Positions 1 to 11,489 of a DNA stretch of 64,000 bases are shown piece by piece; the first letter of the stretch is position 1, and each line of letters opens with the position of its first letter. The notes under the pieces were generated by a model. That model did no database searches. It was not told the origin of the DNA and worked only from the letters and a program-made list of their open reading frames with translations. The translations under genes were made by a program, and so were the position numbers. This DNA comes from Torymus aiolomorphi (Eukaryota; Arthropoda; Insecta; Hymenoptera; Torymidae): positions 89,041,522-89,105,521 of the forward strand of contig CM070877.1 of NCBI GenBank assembly GCA_036365515.1. The letters run 5' to 3'.

Positions 1-174
1 TCTCTCTATCTCCCTTTTCTTCTCTCTCTTTCTATTATATACATATAGTGTAGGAGAGGCGTTGCCGAGCTCATCCTCGAACATCTCGCGTCATCATCCT
101 TTTCTACGTTAAAAGTAAATAAACAGAAATGTAGTAAAAATAAAAATTTAGAGTATGAATCATATTTTGGTAAT

Positions 175-483
175 ATGAGTTATGTTTGTAAATTTTGTTC
201 GGCAGTATATTGGAAAAAAGAAAATAATAAATCAATTTGTTGTAGTAAGGGTAAAATAATTTCGTCTCCGCTAAGTATATATAATAAAACACTAAAGAAT
301 CTATTATTATATGATAATAATTTTCGAACTTTAATCAGATATTATAATAACTTATTTTGCTTTGCTACATTTAGTGCAAACGTAAAATACGAAAAGAAAA
401 AAGCTATTTATAATTTAAATATTCAAAGACAAGTTTGTCAAATAAAGCCAAATACTTTATTACCAAAAAAAATGCAGAACCTT
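175..483 (+). pseudogene. Helitron A protein, N-terminal cysteine-motif segment
   Basis: Starts MSYVCKFC and shows CxxC, a tryptophan and a CC-x-GK motif (residues about 5-26), the pattern at the N-terminus of animal Helitron Rep/helicase proteins. It is followed by a segment ending in the conserved YNN-F-FA-F stretch. Similarity to the inverted copy (20133-20410) ends near 483, where a (TA)n tract interrupts both copies, so the frame is separated from the rest of Rep (3091 on). Confidence 0.75.
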
Positions 484-492
484 CGTGTGGTC

Positions 493-494
<2 letters not shown>

Positions 495-560
<66 letters not shown>
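495..560. repeat. (TA)n microsatellite
   Basis: Uninterrupted AT dinucleotides abutting the left end of the PLE. The corresponding site in Helitron copy B (about 18770) is also a (TA)n tract, so the tract was probably present before the PLE arrived. Confidence 0.95.
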
Positions 561-562
<2 letters not shown>

Positions 563-750
563 ACTGATAAGAATTTTTCCATCGGTCTTACAGTCTTACA
601 AATTAAATTAAAATAATTAATATTTATGGCAGTCAGATTGCCCTTGTTTATAATCACCCCCGCAGAATCTGAAATAAAAACTTAATTAAAATCTGGAAAA
701 AACTTTGTTAGCAAAGGACGATCTGACTGCCCACCACCACCACATTGTCC

Positions 751-784
751 GACGTTTCGAGCCTGCTCCGGCTCCTCCTCAGGG
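751..784 (-). ncRNA. PLE-terminal hairpin motif, family A
   Basis: Minus-strand CTGAGGAG, stem GAGCC/GGCTC with a 6-base loop, then GAAACGTC. It is the mirror copy of 2728-2762. It resembles a hammerhead core but has one extra G before the stem; see findings. Confidence 0.5.
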
Positions 785-922
785 ACTGAAATAAAACCCG
801 CGATACACCTCCTTATATACCATGCACCCATACCCCCTTCTTTTATACCATGCACCCATACCCCCTTCTTTTCTCTTACCCCACCACCCTCCACATTCCC
901 CTCTCCAACTTGCCATTCTCAC

Positions 923-1628
923 TTAAATTAATAAAGAATGATAAATGTTATCTAATTTACTTGACTCTATCATTAAATTTACATTATTCTGATTTCTTAG
1001 AATGTGAATACTTTCAAGGCTTTCCCTCTTATATTTATTCTTAATTCCCTGTTCCAAAATATCCACACTCCCAAAATCGAAAGAATGCAAACTATTTAAA
1101 CAATGTTCTTTCAAACCCGATGTACAACTTGAGCTGCGTAAACTATATTGATGTTCATATATTCTCTTTTTCAAATATCTACCCGTTTGACCAATATAAC
1201 AACCATTACAATCCCTACAATTAATTTTATAAACAACTCCCGATTTCAAACATTTATCATCCTTGTCTTTACAATTACTAAATAACCTTTCTAAATTATT
1301 ATCATTTCTAAAGAAAACTTGAATATTATGTTTACTAAAAACCCTTCTAATCCTTTCCGACAAACCTCTAACATATGGTAAACTAAAATATGCATTCTTT
1401 CCATTTCTATTCCTTGTTTGATTATCTACCCGCTGCTTCAATCCACCATTATAAATTTCCCACACTCTCTCATCAATCATTTTATCAATAAATTTTACGG
1501 GATAACTATTTTTAATAAATGTTTCTCTAACTAAATTTAAATTCTTTTTCCTAAAATCTTTATGTGACAATTTAATCGCTCTGTCAATGACACCTTTGAT
1601 CGCACCTGTCTTGTTTCCGAATTGGTCC
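923..1628 (-). pseudogene. PLE GIY-YIG C-terminal fragment, minus arm
   Basis: The open frame encodes the C-terminal part of a Penelope reverse transcriptase polyprotein: a basic linker, then the GIY-YIG module (GVVYKI, a CxxC pair, YIGQTGR, EH) and the downstream LKEH and E residues. It ends at the same LLI-stop as the plus arm. It lacks the RT catalytic core because the copy is truncated at the head-to-head junction. The protein is nearly identical to residues of the plus arm, so the arms arose together or recently. Confidence 0.85.
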
Positions 1629-2615
1629 GAATTGGAAAGTATTGCTTTGTCTAAGTTGGTTTTTCAGCCAATTATTTCTAAAAGATATGTTGATGACATT
1701 TTTGCTGTTGTATCAGAATGTTTTGTGGATGAAATGGTGGATGTGTTTAATTCTATCCATGATAGAATTAAATTCACAAAAGAAGTTGAGAAAGATTATC
1801 AATTGAGTTTTTTAGATATTAGAGTCATTAGAGGTAATAATAATAGAGTGAAATTAGATTGGTATAGAAAACCTACATGGTCAGGTAGATTTTTAAATTT
1901 TGATTCTCACCACCAATTCGGAAACAAGACAGGTGCGATCAAAGGTGTCATTGACAGAGCGATTAAATTGTCACATAAAGATTTTCGGAAAAAGAATTTA
2001 AATTTAGTTAGAGAAACATTTATTAAAAATAGTTATCCCGTAAAATTTATTGATAAAATGATTGATGAGAGAGTGTGGGAAATTTATAATGGTGGATTGA
2101 AGCAGCGGGTAGATAATCAAACAAGGAATAGAAATGGAAAGAATGCATATTTTAGTTTACCATATGTTAGAGGTTTGTCGGAAAGGATTAGAAGGGTTTT
2201 TAGTAAACATAATATTCAAGTTTTCTTTAGAAATGATAATAATTTAGAAAGGTTATTTAGTAATTGTAAAGACAAGGATGATAAATGTTTGAAATCGGGA
2301 GTTGTTTATAAAATTAATTGTAGGGATTGTAATGGTTGTTATATTGGTCAAACGGGTAGATATTTGAAAAAGAGAATATATGAACATCAATATAGTTTAC
2401 GCAGCTCAAGTTGTACATCGGGTTTGAAAGAACATTGTTTAAATAGTTTGCATTCTTTCGATTTTGGGAGTGTGGATATTTTGGAACAGGGAATTAAGAA
2501 TAAATATAAGAGGGAAAGCCTTGAAAGTATTCACATTCTAAGAAATCGGAATAATGTAAATTTAATGATAGAGTCAAGTAAATTAGATAACATTTATCAT
2601 TCTTTATTAATTTAA
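1629..2615 (+). pseudogene. PLE RT (YVDD) plus GIY-YIG endonuclease fragment
   Basis: The open frame runs from about 1587, but residues before about 1629 come from the inverted junction. The PLE part opens in the RT palm just upstream of the catalytic YVDD (about 1690-1701), continues through SFLDIRV, a basic linker, and the GIY-YIG nuclease with its CxxC knuckle (GVVYKI, YIGQTGR, KRIYEH). In PLEs the RT primes on target DNA nicked by GIY-YIG. The RT finger motifs upstream of YVDD are absent, so it cannot make a full enzyme. A fuller relative lies at 57734-58870. Confidence 0.88.
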
Positions 2616-2727
2616 GTGAGAATGGCAAGTTGGAGAGGGGAATGTGGAGAGGGTGGTGGGGTAAGAGAAAAGAAGGGGGTATGGGTGCATGGTATATAAG
2701 GAGGTGTATCGCGGGTTTTATTTCAGT

Positions 2728-2762
2728 CCCTGAGGAGGAGCCGGAGCAGGCTCGAAACGTCG
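2728..2762 (+). ncRNA. PLE-terminal hairpin motif, family A
   Basis: CCCTGAGGAG, stem GAGCC (loop GGAGCA) GGCTC, GAAACGTCGG. It lies about 115 bases downstream of the PLE stop codon, within the LTR-like terminal region. Confidence 0.55.
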
Positions 2763-2987
2763 GACAATGTGGTGGTGGTGGGCAGTCAGATCGTCCTTTG
2801 CTAACAAAGTTTTTTCCAGATTTTAATTAAGTTTTTATTTCAGATTCTGCGGGGGTGATTATAAACAAGGGCAATCTGACTGCCATAAATATTAATTATT
2901 TTAATTTAATTTGTAAGACTGTAAGACCGATGGAAAAATTCTTATCAGTTGATATTAAATTGCAGTCGACATAAGTAATATTTTTAA

Positions 2988-2990
<3 letters not shown>

Positions 2991-3069
<79 letters not shown>
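2991..3069. repeat. (TA)n microsatellite
   Basis: Perfect TA tract on the right of PLE-1; Helitron coding similarity resumes just after it (about 3075). Confidence 0.95.
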
Positions 3070-3073
<4 letters not shown>

Positions 3074-3090
3074 ACAATACTGCAATTGAA

Positions 3091-4422
3091 ATGAAAATAA
3101 AGAGTCATAAAGATTTTACTCAAGAACATTTAAAATTATTGACTGAAGTTTTAAACAGTAATCCTTATGCTAAACAGTATAAATATTTACACGAAATAAC
3201 TAATACAGAGAAACTTTCAAATTATAAAATATATTTTGTTCGTAAGAATAATAATCAAAAACATAATTATACTAAACCATTAACGTCGGAATGTGCAGCT
3301 ATAATTATTTCCAAATCAGGAATCCCTCATAATTATGATCTATGCGTTTATCCGAAAAATAGTTCTAATGAAAAAGAATACACATATTTAAGTAAATTAT
3401 CACATCATGTTGACCCAATGGTATTTCCATTATTTTTTCCTTCAGGAGATTTAGGCTGGAGTATCGGTTATACTAAAAAAACCATATGATACAAAAGAAA
3501 ACCTTCTAACAATATTACAGCACTATTCTTATAGATTAGCTTACAGACCAAATTCAGAAAATTTCAATCCACATTTATTTAGAGGGAGACTAACCCAACA
3601 ATTCTTTTTACATGCCTATATTATGATAGAAAACAATAGAATGAAGATATTTTAGGCAGAAACAAAAAAAATTATGTACTTAATGTTATCAAGGTTTGAG
3701 GGATCATGTTATAAATAGTGCATTAAATATATCAGAAAATTTAAAAAAAAAAGAAAGACTAGGAAATATTTTTGTACTACCAGCAGCTTATATAGGTATT
3801 CCTAGTACATATGCAGCAACATTATCAAGATGCAATGGCAATAGTAAGAAATATTGGTCGACCTGATTTATTTATAACTATGACGTGTAATCCTAAGTGG
3901 AAAGAATTAAAAAATGTATTAACGACATTTCCTATCGGAACTATGCCCAATGATATACCAAATATTACAGTTAGATTATGTTATACAAAATTTAAGTGTT
4001 TACTTAATGATATAGAAAACCATAAAATTTTTGGAAATGTTTTAGCCTATGTGTATACTATTGAATTTCAGAAAAGAGGATTACCGCATGCACGTTTTGT
4101 AGTAACATTAGATCATAAAAATAAATTAATGACACCAGAAGCTATTAATAAACACATTTCTGCTGAGATACCTTCTAGTAATGATAAAAAATTACAAAAA
4201 TTAGTTATAAAACATAAGTTACATGGACCACATAGTGAAAATTCTCCGTGTTACGATAAATGTAAAGACGTTTGTAAAAAAAATTTTCCTAAACCTTTTC
4301 AATCGTCAACAAAATTTAAAAAAATGGTTATCCTCAATATAAACGAACAAATAATTATTCTGATAATTACACATATCGACTTAAAAGAAGTAAAAAACTG
4401 CTGCCAATTTATTGGCCCGTAG
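3091..4422 (+). pseudogene. Helitron A Rep (Helitron_like_N / HUH) pseudogene
   Basis: Recognisable segments in order: an open stretch ending in MVFPLFFPSGDLGW (3091-3489), the N-terminal Helitron domain; a frameshifted piece with the FLHAY and IENNRM motifs (3490-3800); then an open frame from 3811 with the HYQDAMAI-RPDLFITMTCNP block typical of Helitron Rep. The HUH metal site, usually HAH after RGLP, reads HAR here. The downstream tyrosine motif is absent because unrelated AT-rich DNA begins at about 4430. At least three frame changes or stops (near 3487, 3655 and 3800) exclude function. Confidence 0.85.
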
Positions 4423-4429
4423 CTTCCTC

Positions 4430-5705
4430 AACCGTAATTTGTTGATTCCTTTAATTAATTTTTAATAACAAAATTTATAATTTTTTAAAAAATTTATTGC
4501 ATAATTATAATTAAATTCATTTATGAATATTTAAAATTGTTAATTTTTAAATTTATTTATTTATTTATTATTTATTTATATTCAATTTATATAAATTTTG
4601 AGCTGATAAATAAAGTTATCATTTGAAATAGAAGTAAAATATCTATATTTTATAATAAAACAAATAGCTATCACGGTTGTTTTGTTATTAATAAATACGT
4701 GTTTTTTTTATATTATATTTCATAATTCATATTTTTTAAGAAAAAAAAAATTTATAGCTATCATTGTTCTTTTGTTATTAACAAAAACGTGTTTTTTTAA
4801 AAAAGTTCATAACTCACAAATAAATTATAATAATGCAGAATATAATGCATTCATAATGCATAATTCATAATTATAACAGATTATAATAGATATAATTTTT
4901 AAACATTTTAATTAATTTTGTTACACATCATTGGAGTTATGATTTAAAAAAAAAAAAAACACGTTTTTATTTTTGATGATAACTAAAGAACCGTAATAGA
5001 TAGAAAATTAATTTTTTTTAGAAAATAAAGGTATTTTAATTCTCTTTCGAATGCCACCCACCCCATTCAGATACAAAGAGCCGTTCTCGAGAAATTACGA
5101 TTTTTAAAAAATGTCAAAAAATTTTTAACCTCAAATATCTCTGAAATTTATGGACCAATCATTTTGCCCAAAGAACTCGACCGAGAACTATAAAAAATCT
5201 ACCTCTAGAAGGTATTTTGAAGCCATTAAGTCAATTTTACTCTTGTAATCGTTGGATATACAAAACTGATTTTTTTCATTTTTCAATTTTTTACTCAAAA
5301 TCTAGCCTACAGAATGTATTCAAATTTCAACAGATTATAGCTATTTATATTCTGTATTATCATGATTTTTCTCAAAAAAATTGACCGTTAAGTTTAGGAG
5401 TTATAAACTTCTAAAAAAAAATCACGTTTTTGTTAATAACAAAAGAACCGTGATAGCTAGAAACTTTTTTTTTTTTAAAGTATAGGTATTTTAATTCACT
5501 TTCGAACGCTATCCATCGGATTCGAATAACTCGATCCTATCATTAAAAAAAATCAAAAAACAGTTTTGAGAAAAACGAAAATTTGAAAAAAAACAAAAAC
5601 GCTTCGCCCCAATCAAAAAACGGATTTTTGACCCGCCATCACGCAAAAAAAAACAAAATGAGACCTGACCGGTCAAAATCGGCCGAGTAGAAGCTGAGAT
5701 CCAGG

Positions 5706-5780
<75 letters not shown>

Positions 5781-5890
5781 GCACGCACGCACACACACAT
5801 CCATACAGACATTTTTCAAAAACCATTTATTTTGATTCCTAACACCTCGGAACACAATTATAACATGTTTTTACAACAACTCAAAAATTT
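4430..5890. repeat. AT-rich interspersed repeat insertion in Helitron A
   Basis: No gene. The stretch is absent from Helitron copy B. It holds related blocks around TAGCTATCACGGTT / AACCGTGATAGCTA (about 4670, 4760, 4990 and 5440) in both orientations next to A- or T-runs and ACACG motifs, that is, a degenerate repeat with internal inverted copies, followed by a (CA)n tract. Confidence 0.5.
5709..5797. repeat. (CA)n microsatellite with GCAC variants
   Basis: Uninterrupted CA dinucleotides to about 5776, then GCAC-type variants. Confidence 0.95.
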
Positions 5891-5892
5891 AC

Positions 5893-8085
5893 TATCACAA
5901 AGCTTTCTCTAGGAGGAAGCAAAAATGATGACAAAAGAAATGGAATATATGATGAAATTACTGAATATATTGATGGCCGGTACTTGAGCCCAATGGAAGC
6001 AGCATGGCGGTTACAAAAATTTCCCTTATGTGGAAGGAGTCATACTGTTATCCGTTTAGCAGTTCATACAGAAAATCAACAAAAAATTGTTTTTGAAGAT
6101 AATTATGAAATAGATGCCCTTGATAATTGGAAAACAACTTTCACAGCGTGGTTTGACTTGAATAAAAATGATAAATTTGCAGATAATATAAAATACGTTA
6201 ATATACCGCATTATTATATATTTAACGCAAAAAAAGTTCGGGTAAAACGTGAACGTGAACAAAAACATTATGCTATTGGACGTTTAAATATAGTATCTCC
6301 AAAAGATTCTGAAAGATTCGCTTTAAAATCAATATTAAGTCGTATAAAAGGCGCTACTTCCATTAAAGATTTACGTACATATAAAAATGTAACGTGTAAT
6401 ACTCATAATGAAGCAGCGACTGTAATGGATTTAATAGAAAACGATTTACAAATTTTAAAAATTTTTGAAGAAGCATGTCGTATCATGTTACCTTTTCAAT
6501 TACGTAAATTTTTTACTTCGTTTCTACTAACAGAAAATATTCAAGCCAATATTATTTGGGAAAATTTAAAAAAATACTTTAGTGAAGATTTTCATGAAAA
6601 TAAAGATAACTTAGCTTTAGATCATATAAATAAATTATTATTGTTGGAAGATTTATCTTGTACAGATTTTGGATTACCTGAACCTGATCCCATCATAAAT
6701 GATATAAAATACGATAGTAAAATAATTTCAATTAGTAAGGAAATATTCGAAGATATGTTTACAAAATTAAATGAAGATCAAAAATTTATTTTCAAACAAC
6801 TTATACAAAATTTAATAAAATAAATTTTATAGACGGTCCTGGAGGTTCGGGTAAAACATTTTTATATAAAACTTTAATTTATTATTTTCTATCAAAAGGA
6901 AAAAATATTATATCAATGGCTTGGACCGGTAAAACGTCTATTCTATTACCCAAAGGAATGACTACTCATAGAACCTTTAGATTACCATTAGATTTAAATA
7001 GTATTGAAAATTCTTTTTTAAAATCAGAATCAGATAAAAAGAAATTAAGAGAAACAGAAGTCATAATCTGGGATGAAGCATCTATGATACCGAAAAAAGC
7101 TTTAGAAAGTATTGACAGAACTTTAAGAGATTTCTGTACAAACGATTTACCTTTTGGGGAAAAATTAATAATTTTAGGAGGTGATTTTCGACAAATACTC
7201 TCAGTAATGAAAAACGGATTTAGATGTGCTATAATTGAAGAAATTATTAAATATTCTGAACTTTGGCATTTACTTAAAATTTTCAAATTAAAACATAATA
7301 TTCGTTCTCAGAATAATGAATTCTCAAAATTATTATTACAAATTGGAGATGGTAATATAAATCCTTTTATAATACCTAATAATTTGAGAACTAATGATGT
7401 TTGCTTACAAATTTATAAAAATATAAATAAAATAAATGATTATGATCGTGTTATTTTAGCACCTCATAATGAAGACATTAAAGTTTTGAATACAAAAATT
7501 TTAGTGTTATTAGGTGGTGATAAGAAGACTTTATAGTACAGATTATGTGACTCATAAAGGTGTTGATCAAAGTGATGACAACATTCATCTACTTTTTCCA
7601 ATAGAAACATTAAACAATATTTATGAAGGTTTGCCACCTTATAAATTAGATTTAAAGGTTAATGCTATTGTTATGTTAATTAGAAATTTGAGTATACACG
7701 AAGGTTTGTGTAACGGTATTAGACTTAAAATAACCAAATTATTTAGATATAATATTGAAGCAGAAATATTAACAGGAGAAAAAGCAGGTAATAGATGTTT
7801 TATTCCAAGAATTACATTAAATACAGGAGAATCTTCTTCATTACCGTTTATTCTTTATAGAAAACAGTTTCAATTAACATTAGCATTTTGCATGACCATT
7901 AATAAATCTCAGGGATAAAGTTTTGATTATGTAGGGTTATACATCAAAAGGCAATTATTCTCACGCGGTCAATTATATGTTGCTTTATCACGATGTAGAA
8001 ATCCAGATATCATATATATACAATATAATTTAGAAAATTCATTAGAAGTTGAAAATATTGTTTGGGAAGAAATTCTTGATAATTA
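5893..8085 (+). pseudogene. Helitron A Pif1-like helicase pseudogene
   Basis: The first part (5984-6823) has the MEAAWRL and HTVIRLAVH motifs that precede the helicase in Helitrons. A stop at 6821-6823 interrupts it. Walker A (GPGGSGKT) follows at about 6835-6860, Walker B (WDEAS) at about 7069-7083 and GGDFRQ at about 7180. A frameshift occurs near 7536, and the C-terminal MTINKSQG block is cut by a TAA at 7916-7918, after which the LYVALSRC motif (near 7980) and the natural stop (about 8083) remain readable. It would be the 5'-3' unwinding helicase for rolling-circle transposition but is dead. Confidence 0.88.
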
Positions 8086-8648
8086 AAAAAAAAACAATTA
8101 GTTATATAAGTAAATATGTATATATAATTATTGCATATATTTATTAAAAAATATGTTCATATATATTCAAAAACCAAATTTCTCAATATAAAATATACGC
8201 AATAAAAGTATAAAATAAAGGAGAAATTATTTGAATCATAAGAGATTTTAATAATTAGCTAAATGAAAATTGTATATAAAATTTAATTAAGTTTCGATTT
8301 GATCCATATAAAAATACAAATAAAATCAAAGAAAAGATTTTTAAATAAAAATTTTTAAAGTGATTATGCTCTTATATTTTCAAAAAACAAATTTCACAAT
8401 ATAAAATATACGCAATAATAGTATAAAATAAATGAGAAATTGTTTAAATGATATTATAAGAGATCTAAATCAATAGCTAAATGAAATCGATATACGAAAT
8501 TTATTTAAGTTTCAGTTTATACATAAAATAATAAAAATAAAATACAACAAAAGATTTTTAAATCAAAATTGATAGCGTAAATGTACTCTTATATATTCAA
8601 GAAAATCACTATCTTGAAAATAAATAGGTTCAAAGTCTTCAAGATCTT
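8086..8648. repeat. Helitron A 3' non-coding region with a ~215-bp direct repeat
   Basis: No coding. AT-rich sequence with two tandem units starting at the shared motif ATAAAATATACGCAATAA (about 8187 and 8401), each ending in a TTAAGTTTC block. The same two units occur in inverted order in copy B (about 13630-14690). Confidence 0.75.
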
Positions 8649-11414
8649 TGTTACGTGACACCAATGTGAAAGGGCGTCGAATCTCCCCGTTTCTGTTTTT
8701 ACATTAAGTTAGTAATATAGTAAATTCATAGTTCAGAAGAACGCAGTATTCTTATCGTTGAGTCGGAGAAATCCGACACCCTTTTCCGTCGCGCGATTAA
8801 GAGGGGAAGGCAGCCACGGCGTGCTCGAGGTGCTGACCGCGCAGCAACAGGCCGTCGCCGCACGCTCGCTTAGCCTAGCGACGCTGTGGGAGCAGCATCT
8901 CTTGGGCACGGCGCGGCTGCCGATGCCTACTTGTATGCGAGTGTGAGAGAGAGCGAAAATGCGAAAGAGAAAGTGGGAGGAAAATTATGAACACGTCGCA
9001 TGGCACTCCGACGGACGAATGGGCAGTGCGTTTTTGAATCTCGGCCGAAATAGAAGCAACGAGTACCCGCATTCATTTTGTATGAAAACAAAAATAATAT
9101 ATAGTTAATCGCAAACAATTAAAGAGTGTTAATACTAAAATATTACGGAAATCAAGAAAAACATTTTATTTTTAAAGAATCTTAAAGGTGTGAGTGCTAT
9201 ACTATTACAAAAACATATATATACCTAGACACGTAAACCTTGAGTGAAGTCTAGCTGCGTTAATAAAAGGAATAATAAAAGTTATAAAAGGTTTATAAAG
9301 AAATACCCGGGGTTAGCATCACTGTTAATATTATTAATAGAATTAAAAAGAAATACAAATAGTTTTATAACAAAACCTAGCGACAATATAAAAGAACATT
9401 TTGTGTTGATTGATAAGGACAAGAAAAATAAGTGAAAAATAATTGAATTAATAAAGTGTATCCATCTTCCGATTATAATAAGTGCGAGTCAAGCGAGTTG
9501 TGTGAATTGTATTAAGGATTACGAGCAACAAATAGTACAGAGTATCTGTGCGAGATCGACAGCCTCCAGGCCCCATCTTCCAGCGCAGACGAGCCAAGCT
9601 AACACGTCGCTTTTCTCACTCAGAGCCATAGAAAAGGAAAAATCGGTATACAATTAAAGGCATAAATATTCATTTTTACAGAATTAAAATATTTGTTGAT
9701 GGTAACATAGACTTTGGAAGTATATGTATGTGTGGATAATATTGATATCCCCGGTTAAAACGCAAGATAAATATAATAATTTAGGTTAAATTCAAGGCAA
9801 CGCGAATAAATAAATAGTATAAGGGGAGGTAATTTTCGTGGGCTTCAAGCGTTTGATCGACCAATATTGTATACATATACATATACATACATATATATAT
9901 ATGTGAAATAGAAAGACTATAACGAAAATAACAACGCGTGCGCGGGAGAGTGTGTGTGTTACCAGCTCATGTAAAAGACGCTCCTTTGGGTAGTTTTTCT
10001 AGAATACTATTATTCCTTTTATTGTAAACATCATAATTACGTGTGGCGAACATAATATTGGTAATTCGGGAGAACACGGAAAGGAAATTAGGTTCTGCTT
10101 GGGGTAAGATCACTCCTTTTCCTTTCTTATTTCTCGTCTTAGCCTCTCCTCCGGTAATTTTCCCTTGTTTCCCCTCGGTTTCGCCCTTATTCACTACCTG
10201 ACTTCCGCCCTCCGACCCTATCCCTCCGAGAGCGCGTGCAGGCCGCTATCGGCCTCTCTGCCTCACACGGCTGTCCGCCCGCTATCGGCCTCTCTGCCTC
10301 ACACGGCTGTTCGCCGTCGCGCGCCCGGCTGTCTTGACTATAGGCGTGTGGCAGTTCTGGGCCTCTCCTTTTGTGCGGGGATCCGCCCGCTCTCGGGGTC
10401 TCTCGCTCAACTGGATCTTCGCCGTCGCGCGCCTGGCCGCCTTGACTATAGCTGCGCGCGTGTAGTTCTCGGCCTCTATCTTTGTGCGGCTGTCCGCCAG
10501 TTCTCGGCCTCTTTCATTCAACTGGCTTTTCGCCTTCGAGCGTTGGCCGCCATTCAGTCTCCTCCGTAAAGCCACCATTCCAAATTTACGCGAGACTACG
10601 ATAATCGGAGACCCCTGCTCCCCCCTTTCTTTTGAGATCCGATCGAGAATCAACTAAAGCAACCAATAGATCACGGTACATTCTAAATGCCTTCTGTAAA
10701 ATAATTCATCGAATACGATAATTACTTCCTATAGACAGGCACACAAATTACCTGTATTTTAATAGTGTGATTTTGACATACTAAACGTGCTATACTCGAG
10801 TGAAAAGATCAAAAGCAACCATAAAAGAAAACCCGATAACCAAGACCTAACCCATTGTTCGGGTTTACATCCCCCCCCCCCCCTTTCCTACCACTCCTAC
10901 ACTGTTGTTTTCCTTCTTGTTAGCACTATACGTTTTCCTCTCAGGACATCCCCCTCCCCCTCTCATTCACAAAATAACGACCACGTTCCAACTGAACCGA
11001 ATAACCGGGAAGTGATCTTCGCGCGCGTGCAGGTTAGCTCCCAGCGACGACCGTAACAACGAACCTAACCAATAATAAATATTGTAACCCGCGTTAACAT
11101 AATTAAATATATCTATATGCTTGCACCAAAAATAAATTGCTTTAAATATATATATATACATATAATTGGCATCTCGTTTTATTTTATACGTACCTATTCC
11201 CATTATAGGTATATATGGTAAGATTAATTAACAAAAATAACACGCCAAGCAGGCGATCAAAAGGAGAGTGAGGAGAGTCGCAGCCTCGCATGTATGGGCG
11301 TGCGGGGGTGACCGGGATAGCGACGAGATTCCGATAAGGGTAGAGGTGAATGAATATCTCTAGGGGGTCAACAATAACAAATTACGTGACAACTTTTACA
11401 GTTATCACGTAACA
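8649..11414. mobile_element. 2,766-bp solo-LTR-like insertion
   Basis: Starts TGTTACGTGA (8649-8658) and ends TCACGTAACA (11405-11414): a perfect 10-bp inverted terminal repeat of TG...CA type. The flanks are ATCTT (8644-8648) and GTCTT (11415-11419), a 4-5-bp duplication with one mismatch. Helitron copy B shows the empty site with a single GTCTT. No RT, gag or integrase frame is seen. Inside are a GC-rich imperfect repeat on GGCCTCT (10235-10530), several AATAAA motifs and C-runs. A very long solo LTR is the best reading; a non-autonomous element with the same ends is the alternative. Confidence 0.6.
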
Positions 11415-11419
11415 GTCTT

Positions 11420-11480
11420 ATTTTTCAAAGTTGGGGGGTTGACGAGGGGAGCGAGTAGGAGCCCCCCCCCCCCCCCCTAG
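11420..11480 (+). other. Helitron A 3' terminus (CTAG)
   Basis: A GGGGGGTTGA-GAG-GGAGCGAGTAGG block followed by a C-run and CTAG, then TATAT. Copy B keeps the same end with an intact hairpin (GGGGGC-GCA-GCCCCC) directly before CTAG; in copy A the hairpin has been lost to the C-run. Confidence 0.75.
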
Positions 11481-11489
11481 TATATATAT

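Larger units (their letters stand above)
561..2955. mobile_element. Penelope-like element 1, head-to-head inverted pair
   Basis: Two 5'-truncated copies of the same PLE meet head to head at about 1622-1637. The left copy (561-1628) is on the minus strand and the right copy (1629-2955) on the plus strand. The outer ends are near-perfect inverted repeats (561-1622 against about 1915-2955). Each arm ends in a conserved terminal region with a CTGAGGAG hairpin and then the tip AACTGATAAG next to (TA)n. Head-to-head or partly inverted copies are a known feature of Penelope insertions. Both arms carry the same GIY-YIG C-terminus. Confidence 0.85.
1..11480 (+). mobile_element. Helitron copy A, plus strand, degenerate
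   Basis: A rolling-circle transposon read on the plus strand: N-terminal cysteine motif, Helitron_like_N and Rep region, then a Pif1-type helicase, ending in a C-rich 3' terminus with CTAG (11477-11480) followed by T, as expected for Helitron insertion between A and T. The 5' end is not fixed because similarity to the inverted copy at 13572-20590 extends to base 1. All coding parts are broken, and the element is interrupted by a (TA)n/PLE insertion, an AT-rich insertion (about 4430-5890) and a solo-LTR-like insertion. Family assignment rests on the order and motifs of the reading frames and is firm; the exact 5' boundary is not. Confidence 0.85.

Noticed and set aside
561..620. Canonical hammerhead ribozyme at the PLE tip (CTGATAAG / CTGATGAG next to (TA)n)
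   Set aside because: CTGATGA is present at the PLE-2 tip (minus strand), but no GAAA follows at the right place and no stem II could be drawn.
460..657. Reading frames of Ile-Tyr repeats across (TA)n tracts (also near 2896-3129, 59040-59531)
   Set aside because: They are translations of the microsatellite and carry no conserved sequence.
10165..10653. Pro/Arg-rich frames on both strands inside the 2.77-kb insertion
   Set aside because: They lie in a GC-rich imperfect tandem repeat, overlap each other on both strands and show no domain.
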